The notes under the pieces: generated by a model
The model's input: only the letters and a program-made list of their open reading frames with translations
Told to the model about the DNA's origin: nothing
Databases searched by the model: none
Program-made: the position numbers and the translations under genes
Shown: piece by piece, positions 42,877-49,807 of the stretch
Layout: every line of letters starts with the position of its first letter
How positions within the stretch are numbered: position 1 is the stretch's first letter
Source of the DNA: an uncultured Eubacteriales bacterium
GTDB lineage: Bacteria > Bacillota > Clostridia > Oscillospirales > Oscillospiraceae
Direction: 5' to 3'
Length of the DNA: 64,000 nucleotides
Assembly (NCBI GenBank): GCA_900544975.1
Contig: UQXI01000001.1
Coordinates: 114,305-178,304, forward strand

Positions 42877-43095
42877 ATGAACAAAGAATTGGCATTTTCA
42901 GTTTTTTGTGTCGAAAACTACAAAGTGCACAGGTCACTAACAGGGAAACAGGTCTGTGAATTGTTTGATCAGTACGGTGTGTTTGACTATATCCGCGAGT
43001 TTTATGATGTGCTTCACACCACCAGTTTCCAGTTCATGAATCATGACATCGACCTTTACCTCCAGGCACGTTGTGCAGAGTTACCAACATCCTGA
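42877..43095 (+). CDS. DUF3791 protein, candidate antitoxin
   Basis: 72 residues; GGAGG 7 nt before the ATG, 15 bp after the previous stop. DUF3791 pattern: FSVFCVENYKVHRSLTGKQV, CELFDQYGVFDYIREFYDVL, HTTSFQFMNHDIDLYLQAR. Small, helical, no DNA-binding motif evident, so it would neutralise by protein contact if it is an antitoxin. DUF3791 genes are very often adjacent to DUF3990 genes. Confidence 0.75.
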   Translation: MNKELAFSVFCVENYKVHRSLTGKQVCELFDQYGVFDYIREFYDVLHTTSFQFMNHDIDLYLQARCAELPTS

Positions 43096-43193
43096 TCCAG
43101 AAGCCAAATGTCGTCCGCTTTTTCACTATGGAGCAGACTCATAAGTGAACATTGTGTATTCCGCAACCACCGAACAGCCTTTCAAAACAGCAC

Positions 43194-43240
43194 TTGACAA
43201 ATGGGGGATTGTTGCCGTATATTAGTCTTAGCTAACCATG
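43194..43240 (+). promoter_or_regulatory. Promoter with candidate DtxR-type operator before the DUF3793 gene
   Basis: TTGACA (43194-43199), 18 bp, TATATT (43218-43223). TTAGTCTTAGCTAACC overlaps the -10 and start region (43222-43237) and partly matches the DtxR/IdeR consensus TTAGGTTAGCCTAACCTAA (about 11 of 19). The leader to the ATG at 43346 is long (about 115 nt). Confidence 0.45.
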
Positions 43241-43345
43241 GTTCTGCCCCGCAGTTAGCCGCAATTAACTGCACAGGGATAAAACACCCCATCCTGCAAA
43301 AACTAGTCGAAATCACCACGTCATTACCGATCAGGAGGACCTCCG

Positions 43346-43906
43346 ATGTTGGAACAACACCTCATCACCCACTGCTCCCCCACGCTGGCCGGTCTGAAGA
43401 CCGGTAGTCTGTTTTGCTTTCCCTATCCCTCAGAACTTCAACTCCAGGCGGAGCTAGCCCGCTGCCGTCCGGCACTGTGCGCCAAAGGGGTACTGATTCG
43501 TGTCCTACGCCGGCGCCGGGGCCGGGCTTTGCTGTATGTTTACCGGCCGGCAGATCTGGAACAGGATTTCCGGAAATCCGGCGTACGCTCATTTTTGCAG
43601 CAAATGGGCTACGCTCCCCAGCCTGAAAAAGCGCTCCGGCAATTGGAGCAGCGACTGGCCCACCGGGTAGACTGCCCCCACGAAATCGGCCTGTTTCTGG
43701 GCTATCCCCTGAGCGACGTGGTGGGGTTCATTCTCAACCGGGGCCAGAATTGTAAATGCACCGGCTGCTGGAAGGTATATTCCAACGAAGCCGAGACCCG
43801 CCGGCGGTTTGCGCAGTTCAAGCGGTGCCAACAGATCTACGCATACCAGTTCCAAAAGGGGCGAACCCTTTCCCAGCTGACCGTCTCCGGTGTGCCACTT
43901 TCCTGA
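43346..43906 (+). CDS. DUF3793 protein
   Basis: 186 residues. DUF3793 hallmarks: TLAGLKTGSLFCFPYPSE near the start, HEIGLFLGYPLSDVVGFI in the middle, and NCKCTGCWKVYSNEAETRRR with the conserved cysteines. The function is unknown. In gut Firmicutes the family often lies next to flavodoxin and ferrous-iron uptake genes, and here it converges on a DtxR-type regulator 4 bp away, so a link to iron or manganese is likely. A possible internal ribosome site is AGGAGG at 43331. No membrane segment. Confidence 0.8.
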   Translation: MLEQHLITHCSPTLAGLKTGSLFCFPYPSELQLQAELARCRPALCAKGVLIRVLRRRRGRALLYVYRPADLEQDFRKSGVRSFLQQMGYAPQPEKALRQLEQRLAHRVDCPHEIGLFLGYPLSDVVGFILNRGQNCKCTGCWKVYSNEAETRRRFAQFKRCQQIYAYQFQKGRTLSQLTVSGVPLS

Positions 43907-43910
43907 TGGC

Positions 43911-44282
43911 TCAGGCCTCTCGCTGGCACACATACGCCTTGATGGCCGCAAAAGACTCCGCGCTGATCACATGCTCCATCCGGCAGGCATCCTCCACGGC
44001 CACATCCGGGTCTACCCCCAACTCTACCAACCAGTTGGAGAGAAACACGTGGCGCTCGTACATCCGCTCCGCAATCTCCTGGCCCTTGGGGCACAGGGTG
44101 ATGAAGCCATCGGGATCCATGTTCACGTAGCCATTTTCCCGCAGATTTTTCATAGCCACACTGACACTGGGCTTGGAAAAGGAGAGCTCGTTTACAATGT
44201 CAATGGAGCGCACTACACCTTTCCGCTGACGCAACATGTAAATGGTCTCTAAATAATTTTCCGCCGACTCCTGAATCTTCAT
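43911..44282 (-). CDS. DtxR/MntR-family metal-dependent regulator
   Basis: 123 residues from the ATG at 44282. The winged helix (AENYLETIYMLRQRKGVVRS, SFSKPSVSVAMKNLRENGYV) and the metal-binding dimer domain (ERHVFLSNWLVELGVDPDVA, then EDACRMEHVIS) are present. The C-terminal SH3-like domain is absent, so it is of the compact MntR type (about 120-140 residues). It should repress iron or manganese uptake when metal is bound. Targets probably include the DUF3793 promoter (inference). Confidence 0.9.
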   Translation of the reverse strand: MKIQESAENYLETIYMLRQRKGVVRSIDIVNELSFSKPSVSVAMKNLRENGYVNMDPDGFITLCPKGQEIAERMYERHVFLSNWLVELGVDPDVAVEDACRMEHVISAESFAAIKAYVCQREA

Positions 44283-44319
44283 GGCAAGACACGCTCCTTC
44301 TCTGGCAGGTTTTCTTGCT

Positions 44320-44349
44320 ATTCTACCACACTCCTCCAGAAATTTGCAA
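44320..44349 (-). promoter_or_regulatory. Promoter of the DtxR-type gene
   Basis: On the minus strand TTGCAA (44344-44349), 18 bp, TAGAAT (44320-44325) preceded by TGG. It is 38 nt from the ATG. Confidence 0.6.
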
Positions 44350-44383
44350 TCCCCATTCCACAAAAACCAAAAGATAGAATCCA

Positions 44384-44418
44384 GGGGCCGTCTCAACACA
44401 ACGTTTTGAGACGGCCCC
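44384..44418. terminator. Hairpin downstream of the P-type ATPase
   Basis: Perfect 13-bp stem GGGGCCGTCTCAA/TTGAGACGGCCCC with a 9-nt loop, 63 bp past the ATPase stop. No strong T-run. Belongs to the GTCTCA hairpin group. Confidence 0.55.
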
Positions 44419-44481
44419 TTCCATCGAAGTCGTGGCGGATCCCCAATCTCTTATAAATCAGGGAACCCTGAAACGAAACTG

Positions 44482-46323
44482 TCAGCGCCCGGCTCTGGTG
44501 GCGTTTAAGATGGCCAGAACCGCCACCCCCACATCCGCAAAGACTGCCAGCCACATGCTGGCCATCCCCAGGATGCTGAGGAGCAGTACGGCAAACTTCA
44601 CTGCCAGGGCAAAGATGATGTTCTGCCGGGCCACAGCCATGGTCTTCCGGGAGATGCGGATGGCCTTGGGCAGACTCCGCAGATCGTCCTTCAGCAGGAC
44701 CAGATCTGCCGCCTCCACCGCCGCATCCGAACCGATGCCGCCCATGGCAACCCCAACACCGGCCATAGCCAAAACCGGCGCATCGTTCACGCCGTCACCC
44801 ACAAAGATCAAGGTATCCTTGGACTCCTGAAGTTCCCGGACCTTTTCCACCTTATCCTGAGGCAAGAGCCCGGCAAACCAACGGGTGAGACCCAACCGCT
44901 GGGCCACAGAGGCAGCCGCATGCTCCCGGTCTCCTGTGAGCATCACAGTTTCCCGGACTCCCAGAGCCCGCAGCTCTGCCAGCGCTTCTCTTGCCCCGGG
45001 CTTCACCGTGTCTTCCAATAGGATACAGCCGGCATAGCTTCCGTCCACTGCGGCGTAGACCACCGTGCCGCCTGCCTGCACCTCTTCCGGAGAAAAACCC
45101 AATTCCTCCATCATCATCCGGTTTCCGGCGCATACCTGGCGACCTTCCACCACGGCTGAAATGCCACGCCCGGGAATCTCTTTCAGATTTTCCACCGGGA
45201 TTTCCTGCCCGCCTGCGGCTGCCACAATGGCCCGGGCAATGGGGTGGCTGGAAGCGCTTTCCGCTCCCGCCACCAGACGCAGAAGCTGTCCCTGCTCCAT
45301 GCCGGTTGCCTGCACCTGGGTCACAGAAAAGGTTCCGGTGGTCAATGTCCCGGTTTTGTCGAACACCGCCACCCCGGCCTTGGCCAGATTCTCCAGGGCC
45401 ATGCCGCCCTTGGCGATCATACCGGCCCGGGAGACTGCGCCCATCCCTCCAAAGAAGCTGAGGGGGACCGAAATGACCAGGGCACAGGGGCAGGATACCA
45501 CCAGGAAGTTCAGCGCCCGGGTGATCCACTTGGCAAACTGCCAGCCGTCAAAGAAAGGCGGCAGCAGCGCCAGCGCCACAGCTCCCGCCACCACGCAAGG
45601 GGTGTAATACCGGGCAAACCGGGTGATGAGGCTTTCTGTGGCAGATTTGCCCTCGGTAGCCGACTCCATCAGCTCCAGGATACGGGCCACCGTGGAGGAG
45701 GCGTACTCGCTTTCCGCCCGGATGGTGAGGACCCCGGAGATGTTGATGCAGCCAGACAGCACCCGGTCTCCCGGAGCCACGTCGGCGGGAACCGACTCAC
45801 CGGTGATCTTGGCCGTGTCCACGGAAGAGCTTCCCTCCGTCACCACGCCGTCCACAGGAATCCGTTGCCCAGGCAGAACCCGCAGCAGGTCCCCCACTTC
45901 CACTTCCTCCGGATCGCACTCCACCGCTTCTCCGTCACGCAGAACCACGGCAACATCGGGCCGGAGGTCCATGAGCGCAGCCACAGAGCGGCGGGAGCGC
46001 TCCACCGCAATGCTTTGAAACAGCTCCCCCACCTGGAAAAACAGCATAACCGCTGCGCCCTCATCAAAATCCATCAGCGCAAAGGCGCCTACTGTCGCCA
46101 GGGTCATCAGAAAATGCTCATCAAACACATGGCCATGGCCAATGTTTTTGACCGCTTTGATTGCAATCTCCAGGCCGCACAGCAGCCAGGACAGCAGCAA
46201 CAGCGCCACCGCCGTCCAGTAGGCCCAGGGCGCCTCCACGACCCGTTCCAGAATCATCCCGGCCAGAAACAGAACCACTCCCAGGATAATCCGAATCAAT
46301 AAGTTCTTCTGTTTTTTGGTCAT
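44482..46323 (-). CDS. Zinc/cadmium/lead-type P1B ATPase without its own HMA domain
   Basis: 613 residues from the ATG at 46323, overlapping the HMA gene by ATGA. The frame extends upstream, but that part is only an off-frame reading of the HMA gene. Key motifs: membrane CPC in VVSCPCALVIS, phosphorylation DKTGTLTTG, the SSHPIARAI histidine-proline motif, and GDGVNDAPVLAMA. CPC with a zinc-type SmtB regulator points to zinc, cadmium or lead export. The usual N-terminal metal-binding domain is a separate 74-residue protein here. Confidence 0.92.
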   Translation of the reverse strand: MTKKQKNLLIRIILGVVLFLAGMILERVVEAPWAYWTAVALLLLSWLLCGLEIAIKAVKNIGHGHVFDEHFLMTLATVGAFALMDFDEGAAVMLFFQVGELFQSIAVERSRRSVAALMDLRPDVAVVLRDGEAVECDPEEVEVGDLLRVLPGQRIPVDGVVTEGSSSVDTAKITGESVPADVAPGDRVLSGCINISGVLTIRAESEYASSTVARILELMESATEGKSATESLITRFARYYTPCVVAGAVALALLPPFFDGWQFAKWITRALNFLVVSCPCALVISVPLSFFGGMGAVSRAGMIAKGGMALENLAKAGVAVFDKTGTLTTGTFSVTQVQATGMEQGQLLRLVAGAESASSHPIARAIVAAAGGQEIPVENLKEIPGRGISAVVEGRQVCAGNRMMMEELGFSPEEVQAGGTVVYAAVDGSYAGCILLEDTVKPGAREALAELRALGVRETVMLTGDREHAAASVAQRLGLTRWFAGLLPQDKVEKVRELQESKDTLIFVGDGVNDAPVLAMAGVGVAMGGIGSDAAVEAADLVLLKDDLRSLPKAIRISRKTMAVARQNIIFALAVKFAVLLLSILGMASMWLAVFADVGVAVLAILNATRAGR

Positions 46324-46544
46324 TTCGTCACAATGCGGCAGTCTGGCTCTACCTTGTGGATCTCCTTCTGAACCTCCTCCAGAAGGGCCGCCATGTCTGT
46401 GCCGTCCGGCACCACCAGAGACAAGCGAGAGGTCATAAAGCTCACCGTTGCTTTTTCCACTTGAGGCATTTTGTTGATGGCCGCTTCCATCTTGGCGGCA
46501 CAGTTGGCGCAATCCAGATCTTCCAAAGCGTAAGACTTTCTCAT
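46320..46544 (-). CDS. Stand-alone heavy-metal-associated (HMA) domain protein
   Basis: 74 residues. The ferredoxin-like HMA fold has the metal motif LDCANCAAKME (CxxC). It overlaps the regulator gene upstream and the ATPase gene downstream by 4 nt each. It probably delivers metal to the ATPase or replaces its missing N-terminal domain. Confidence 0.92.
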   Translation of the reverse strand: MRKSYALEDLDCANCAAKMEAAINKMPQVEKATVSFMTSRLSLVVPDGTDMAALLEEVQKEIHKVEPDCRIVTK

Positions 46545-46849
46545 GATGATAGTTCCTCCTCCAAATGTTCTTTTGCCATTCCCAGAATGGTCTTCACATG
46601 ATCGTCTGCCAGACGGTAGCCCACCAGCTTCCCCTGCCGTCGGTTTTTCACCAGCTTGGCCTGCTTCAGCAGCCGGAGCTGATGAGAAATCGCCGACTGG
46701 CTGGCCCCCACACGATCTGCCAGCTCCTGCACATACATCTCGCCGTCAAACAGACAGCATAGAATTTTGATCCGGGTGGAATCCCCGAACACCTTGAACA
46801 GCTCTGCCATATCAATCAGCAGGTCTTCGCTACCCAGAAAAGGTTCCAT
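46541..46849 (-). CDS. SmtB/ArsR-family zinc-responsive repressor
   Basis: 102 residues. ArsR winged helix (LFKVFGDSTRIKILCCLFDG, SQSAISHQLRLLKQAKLV). The C-terminal helix has D-D-H-V and K-E-H-L-E-E spaced as DxHx10HxxE, the complete alpha-5 zinc site of SmtB/CzrA. The ELxCxxC alpha-3 site of CadC is absent, so zinc rather than cadmium or lead is the expected signal. First gene of the HMA-ATPase operon, with a palindrome at its start site: metal-free protein should repress. Confidence 0.93.
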   Translation of the reverse strand: MEPFLGSEDLLIDMAELFKVFGDSTRIKILCCLFDGEMYVQELADRVGASQSAISHQLRLLKQAKLVKNRRQGKLVGYRLADDHVKTILGMAKEHLEEELSS

Positions 46850-46870
46850 ACCATCACCTCGTCTTGTTTT

Positions 46871-46888
46871 CTCATATTTACATATGAG
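46871..46888. promoter_or_regulatory. Candidate SmtB-type operator
   Basis: Perfect inverted repeat CTCATAT-TTAC-ATATGAG, between the transcription start and the repressor ATG. ArsR/SmtB repressors bind such imperfect or perfect AT-rich dyads. Confidence 0.65.
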
Positions 46889-46903
46889 TATGTTTTCATG
46901 TGT

Positions 46904-46932
46904 ATTCTACAACGCCTGTGCCTCCTTGTCAA
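46904..46932 (-). promoter_or_regulatory. Promoter of the zinc-efflux operon
   Basis: On the minus strand TTGACA (46927-46932), 17 bp, TAGAAT (46904-46909); start expected near 46897, just upstream of the operator. Confidence 0.75.
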
Positions 46933-47012
46933 GTGGGAAAACCAAAAAAACATTGCAGCCGTTGCAGGAGTCCCATCCGCCGATGGCGCCCCGCAAAAAT
47001 ACCTTGCCTACA

Positions 47013-47071
47013 TTGACAAATATGCTGAATCGTGGTATGGTTTATTTGGAAAAGTATGCACAGACGTCTGT
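47013..47071 (+). promoter_or_regulatory. Promoter with adjoining 12-bp palindrome, upstream of the aro operon
   Basis: TTGACA (47013-47018), 17 bp, TATGGT (47036-47041), then the perfect palindrome ACAGACGTCTGT (47060-47071). The next plus-strand gene is aroF at 47730. A transcript from here would cross two repeats, giving a leader near 680 nt. Confidence 0.5.
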
Positions 47072-47214
47072 ATTGTGCAAAATTGCCCCTTGAGAAAACG
47101 CAATCAAAGTCACAGTTTTTTTGGAATTGCCGCAGAACTGTCCTCTTTTCACCCGACAAGTGGCATCAAAATGACAAAATGCGTTGGTTAATTTCCACCC
47201 ATTCTTACCACACG

Positions 47215-47326
47215 CCGTAGGGGCGGACCCATGTGTCCGCCCAGCGGAAACACCTTCTGTTCCCCTCCCGCATTCGGCGAATTCGTAATGTCTACCACGG
47301 GCGGACACACAGGTCCGCCCCTACGG
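47215..47326. repeat. Dispersed palindromic repeat, inverted orientation
   Basis: Bounded by CCGTAGGGGCGGACC and GGTCCGCCCCTACGG. The interior is the reverse complement of that at 12174-12285, with the core CGGCGAATTCGTAATGTC. The preceding 130 bp (47085-47214) also resemble 47330-47453. Confidence 0.8.
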
Positions 47327-47453
47327 TGAGATACCAACGCAGTGCATCGCCAGATTCTTTGGCATTGCCGTAAACCACGCCCTCTTTTCACCAGCCAGGG
47401 GGCATCAAAACGACAAAAAACATTGGGCAACTTCCGCCCATCCTCCCCATCCC

Positions 47454-47565
47454 CCGTAGGGGCGGACCCATGTGTCCGCCCAGCGGAGACACCTTCTATT
47501 TCCCTCCCACGTTCGGCGAATTCGTAATGCCTACCACGGGCGGACACGCAGGTCCGCCCCCACGG
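47454..47565. repeat. Dispersed palindromic repeat, second tandem copy
   Basis: Same orientation as 47215-47326. With their shared upstream flanks the two make a tandem duplication of about 240 bp. No gene lies between 46850 and the aro leader at 47621. Confidence 0.8.
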
Positions 47566-47620
47566 TGAGATACCAACCCGGTGCATAAATTGTGTTTGAA
47601 ATAAAAGGAGGATCCCACGG

Positions 47621-47773
47621 ATGGGCCTGCCGCAAAAATTCACTTTTTTGCAACAGGCCCGCTTTTATGGCAAATCCTCCCCCTTTCCAGCATCGATTTC
47701 CCTCACAACCACACCAAGGAGAATTGCGTATGATCGTCACCTTCAAAGCCGGAACTCCTCAAAGCCAAATTGA
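47621..47773 (+). CDS. Possible 50-codon leader peptide of the aro operon
   Basis: ATG at 47621 with AAAAGGAGG 9 nt upstream. The reading is MGLPQKFTFLQQARFYGK and onward, giving three Phe (TTC, TTT, TTT) and one Tyr codon within the first 16, and a stop at 47771, 44 nt inside aroF in another frame. It runs through the leader hairpin. It may be an attenuation peptide or a chance frame; no homologue can be recognised. Confidence 0.3.
   Translation: MGLPQKFTFLQQARFYGKSSPFPASISLTTTPRRIAYDRHLQSRNSSKPN
47623..47666 (+). terminator. Leader hairpin before aroF, terminator or attenuator
   Basis: Stem GGGCCTGCCGCAAAAA / TTTTTTGCAACAGGCCC (two-base internal bulge CC/AA, 5-nt loop) followed by GCTTTT. 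It lies 64 nt before the aroF ATG with no plus-strand gene in front, so it either stops read-through from the repeats or regulates the operon. Confidence 0.6.
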
Positions 47774-48740
47774 CAGCCTGATCCGCTGGCTTCAGAGTCA
47801 GGGGGTACAGGCCCATTGGTCCGCCGGGGAATATCACACCGTTCTGGCCCTGGTGGGTGAGACCGGCAGCATAGACCCGGGCCTGCTGTCCAGTCTGGAG
47901 ATTGTACAAAGCGTAAAGCAGATTTCTCAGCCCTTCCAATGCTGCAGCCGGGAGTTTCAGCCGCAAAATACTGTGGTCTCTCTGGGCGCCTCCGGGGTTC
48001 GGATTGGGGACGGCAGCTTCTGCCTCATTGCCGGTCCCTGTTCTGTGGAAAGTCAAGAGCAAATCTTACAGGTAGCCAACGCGGTCCAAGCCGCCGGGGC
48101 CCAGGTTCTGCGGGGCGGGGCCTTCAAGCCGCGAACCTCCCCCTATGCGTTCCAGGGACTGGGGGCCCAGGGCCTTGCCATGCTGGTGGAAGCCAAGCGG
48201 GAAACAGGCCTTCCCATCATCAGCGAAGTGATGAACGTCAATCAGCTTCCCCTGTTTGAGGAAGTGGACATCCTCCAGATTGGCGCCCGAAACATGCAAA
48301 ATTATGACCTGCTCCGGGAAGTGGGGCGATTGCAGAAGCCTGTCCTCCTGAAACGGGGCCTCTGCGCCACCCTGACGGAGTGGCTGATGAGCGCAGAATA
48401 CATCCTGTCCGCCGGAAACGAGCAGGTCATTCTCTGTGAGCGGGGAATCCGAACCTACGAAACCAGCACCCGAAACACCCTGGATTTGTCCGCCGTCCCC
48501 ATGCTCAAAAGTCTGAGCCACCTGCCGGTATTGGTGGACCCCAGCCACGGGACCGGTCTGGCCCGTCTGGTGGAACCCATGGCCCTGGCCGCTGCGGCCG
48601 CAGGGGCGGATGGAGTCATGGTCGAGGTGCACAACGACCCGCCTTGCGCCCTGTGCGACGGGGCCCAGGCCGTGACGCCGCAGCAGCTCGCACACACCGC
48701 CCGGCGCATCCGGCGGGTACGGGAGGCGCTTGCAGAATGA
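47730..48740 (+). CDS. aroF: 3-deoxy-7-phosphoheptulonate (DAHP) synthase, type I-beta
   Basis: 336 residues from the ATG at 47730 (AAGGAG 8 nt upstream). First step of aromatic synthesis, from phosphoenolpyruvate and erythrose 4-phosphate. The N-terminal 70 residues form a ferredoxin-like regulatory domain (MIVTFKAGTPQSQIDSLIRW), common in type I-beta enzymes and sometimes giving Phe/Tyr inhibition. The barrel has IAGPCSVES, GGAFKPRTSPYAFQGLG, QIGARNMQNYDLLREVG and DPSHGTG. It overlaps aroB by ATGA. Confidence 0.96.
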   Translation: MIVTFKAGTPQSQIDSLIRWLQSQGVQAHWSAGEYHTVLALVGETGSIDPGLLSSLEIVQSVKQISQPFQCCSREFQPQNTVVSLGASGVRIGDGSFCLIAGPCSVESQEQILQVANAVQAAGAQVLRGGAFKPRTSPYAFQGLGAQGLAMLVEAKRETGLPIISEVMNVNQLPLFEEVDILQIGARNMQNYDLLREVGRLQKPVLLKRGLCATLTEWLMSAEYILSAGNEQVILCERGIRTYETSTRNTLDLSAVPMLKSLSHLPVLVDPSHGTGLARLVEPMALAAAAAGADGVMVEVHNDPPCALCDGAQAVTPQQLAHTARRIRRVREALAE

Positions 48741-49807
48741 AGATCACAAGTATCCCGATTCCCACGTCCCGGCCCTACGACGTGGAAATTGCCTCCGGGC
48801 TTCTGGCCTGCCTGGGGGAAAAGGCCGCCAACCTTACACCGGGCCGCCGGGCCGCCCTGGTCTCCGACAGCGCCGTTGCCCCCCTGTATGGCCAGCGGGC
48901 GCAAGCCGCCCTGGAGGAGGCCGGTTTTTTTGTCTGCACCTATGTCTTCCCCCAGGGGGAAGCTTCTAAAAATGGGGAAACCTACCTGAATCTCCTGCAT
49001 TTCCTGACCCAGAATCAGATCACCCGGGAGGATCTGCTGGTGGCCTTGGGGGGCGGCGTCACCGGCGACCTGACAGGCTTTGCCGCCGCCACATACCTCC
49101 GGGGCGTGCCGTACCTCCAGGTTCCCACCACGCTCTTGGCCATGGTAGACAGCTCCGTGGGCGGAAAAACCGCCATCAACCTGCCCGCCGGAAAGAATTT
49201 GGCCGGGGCCTTCCATTCCCCCCGGCTGGTGCTGTGCGACACCGACACCCTCGCGTCCCTGCCGCCTGCCGTATTTCAGGCCGGGTGCGGCGAGGTGATC
49301 AAGTACGCCGTCCTGACGGGCCAGCCCCTCACCCATCTGGTGCGCAGCGGCGTCCGCCGCCATATCCAAGCGGTCATCGCCCACTGCGTGGCCGCCAAGG
49401 GAGCGCTGGTGCAGGCTGACGAGTGGGACACCGGACCCCGGCAGCTCCTGAACCTGGGCCACACCCTGGGGCATGCCGTGGAAGCCGGAAGCCGCTTTGC
49501 CCTGGCCCATGGGGCTTGCGTCGGCATCGGATTGGCCATGATGGCCCGCGCCGCTGCCTCCTTCGGCATTTGTCCGGCAGAAACCCGGGATGAAATTCTG
49601 GCCCTGCTCCGTCAATACCAGCTTCCCACTGAAACCGATTTGGACCCGGAAACCCTGTGCCGCCTCACCCTGGGGGACAAAAAGCGCCGGGGAGCCCACA
49701 TCACCCTGGTGATCCCCCGTGCCATAGGGGACTGCATCCTCCACGAAATCTCCATAGAGGCCCTTCCCCGGTGGATTGCCGCCGGATATCCGGAGGCACG
49801 TCTATGA
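48737..49807 (+). CDS. aroB: 3-dehydroquinate synthase
   Basis: 356 residues from the ATG at 48737. Second shikimate step, NAD- and metal-dependent. Motifs: GGGVTGDLTGFAAATYLRG, PTTLLAMVDSSVGGKTAINL, and the metal ligands in the GCGEVIKYAVL and NLGHTLGHAVE regions. Start and stop both overlap neighbours by ATGA. Confidence 0.96.
   Translation: MKITSIPIPTSRPYDVEIASGLLACLGEKAANLTPGRRAALVSDSAVAPLYGQRAQAALEEAGFFVCTYVFPQGEASKNGETYLNLLHFLTQNQITREDLLVALGGGVTGDLTGFAAATYLRGVPYLQVPTTLLAMVDSSVGGKTAINLPAGKNLAGAFHSPRLVLCDTDTLASLPPAVFQAGCGEVIKYAVLTGQPLTHLVRSGVRRHIQAVIAHCVAAKGALVQADEWDTGPRQLLNLGHTLGHAVEAGSRFALAHGACVGIGLAMMARAAASFGICPAETRDEILALLRQYQLPTETDLDPETLCRLTLGDKKRRGAHITLVIPRAIGDCILHEISIEALPRWIAAGYPEARL

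Noticed and set aside
46324..46512. N-terminal extension of the P-type ATPase
   Set aside because: The extra 63 codons are an off-frame reading of the HMA gene; the ATGA overlap gives a better start at 46323.
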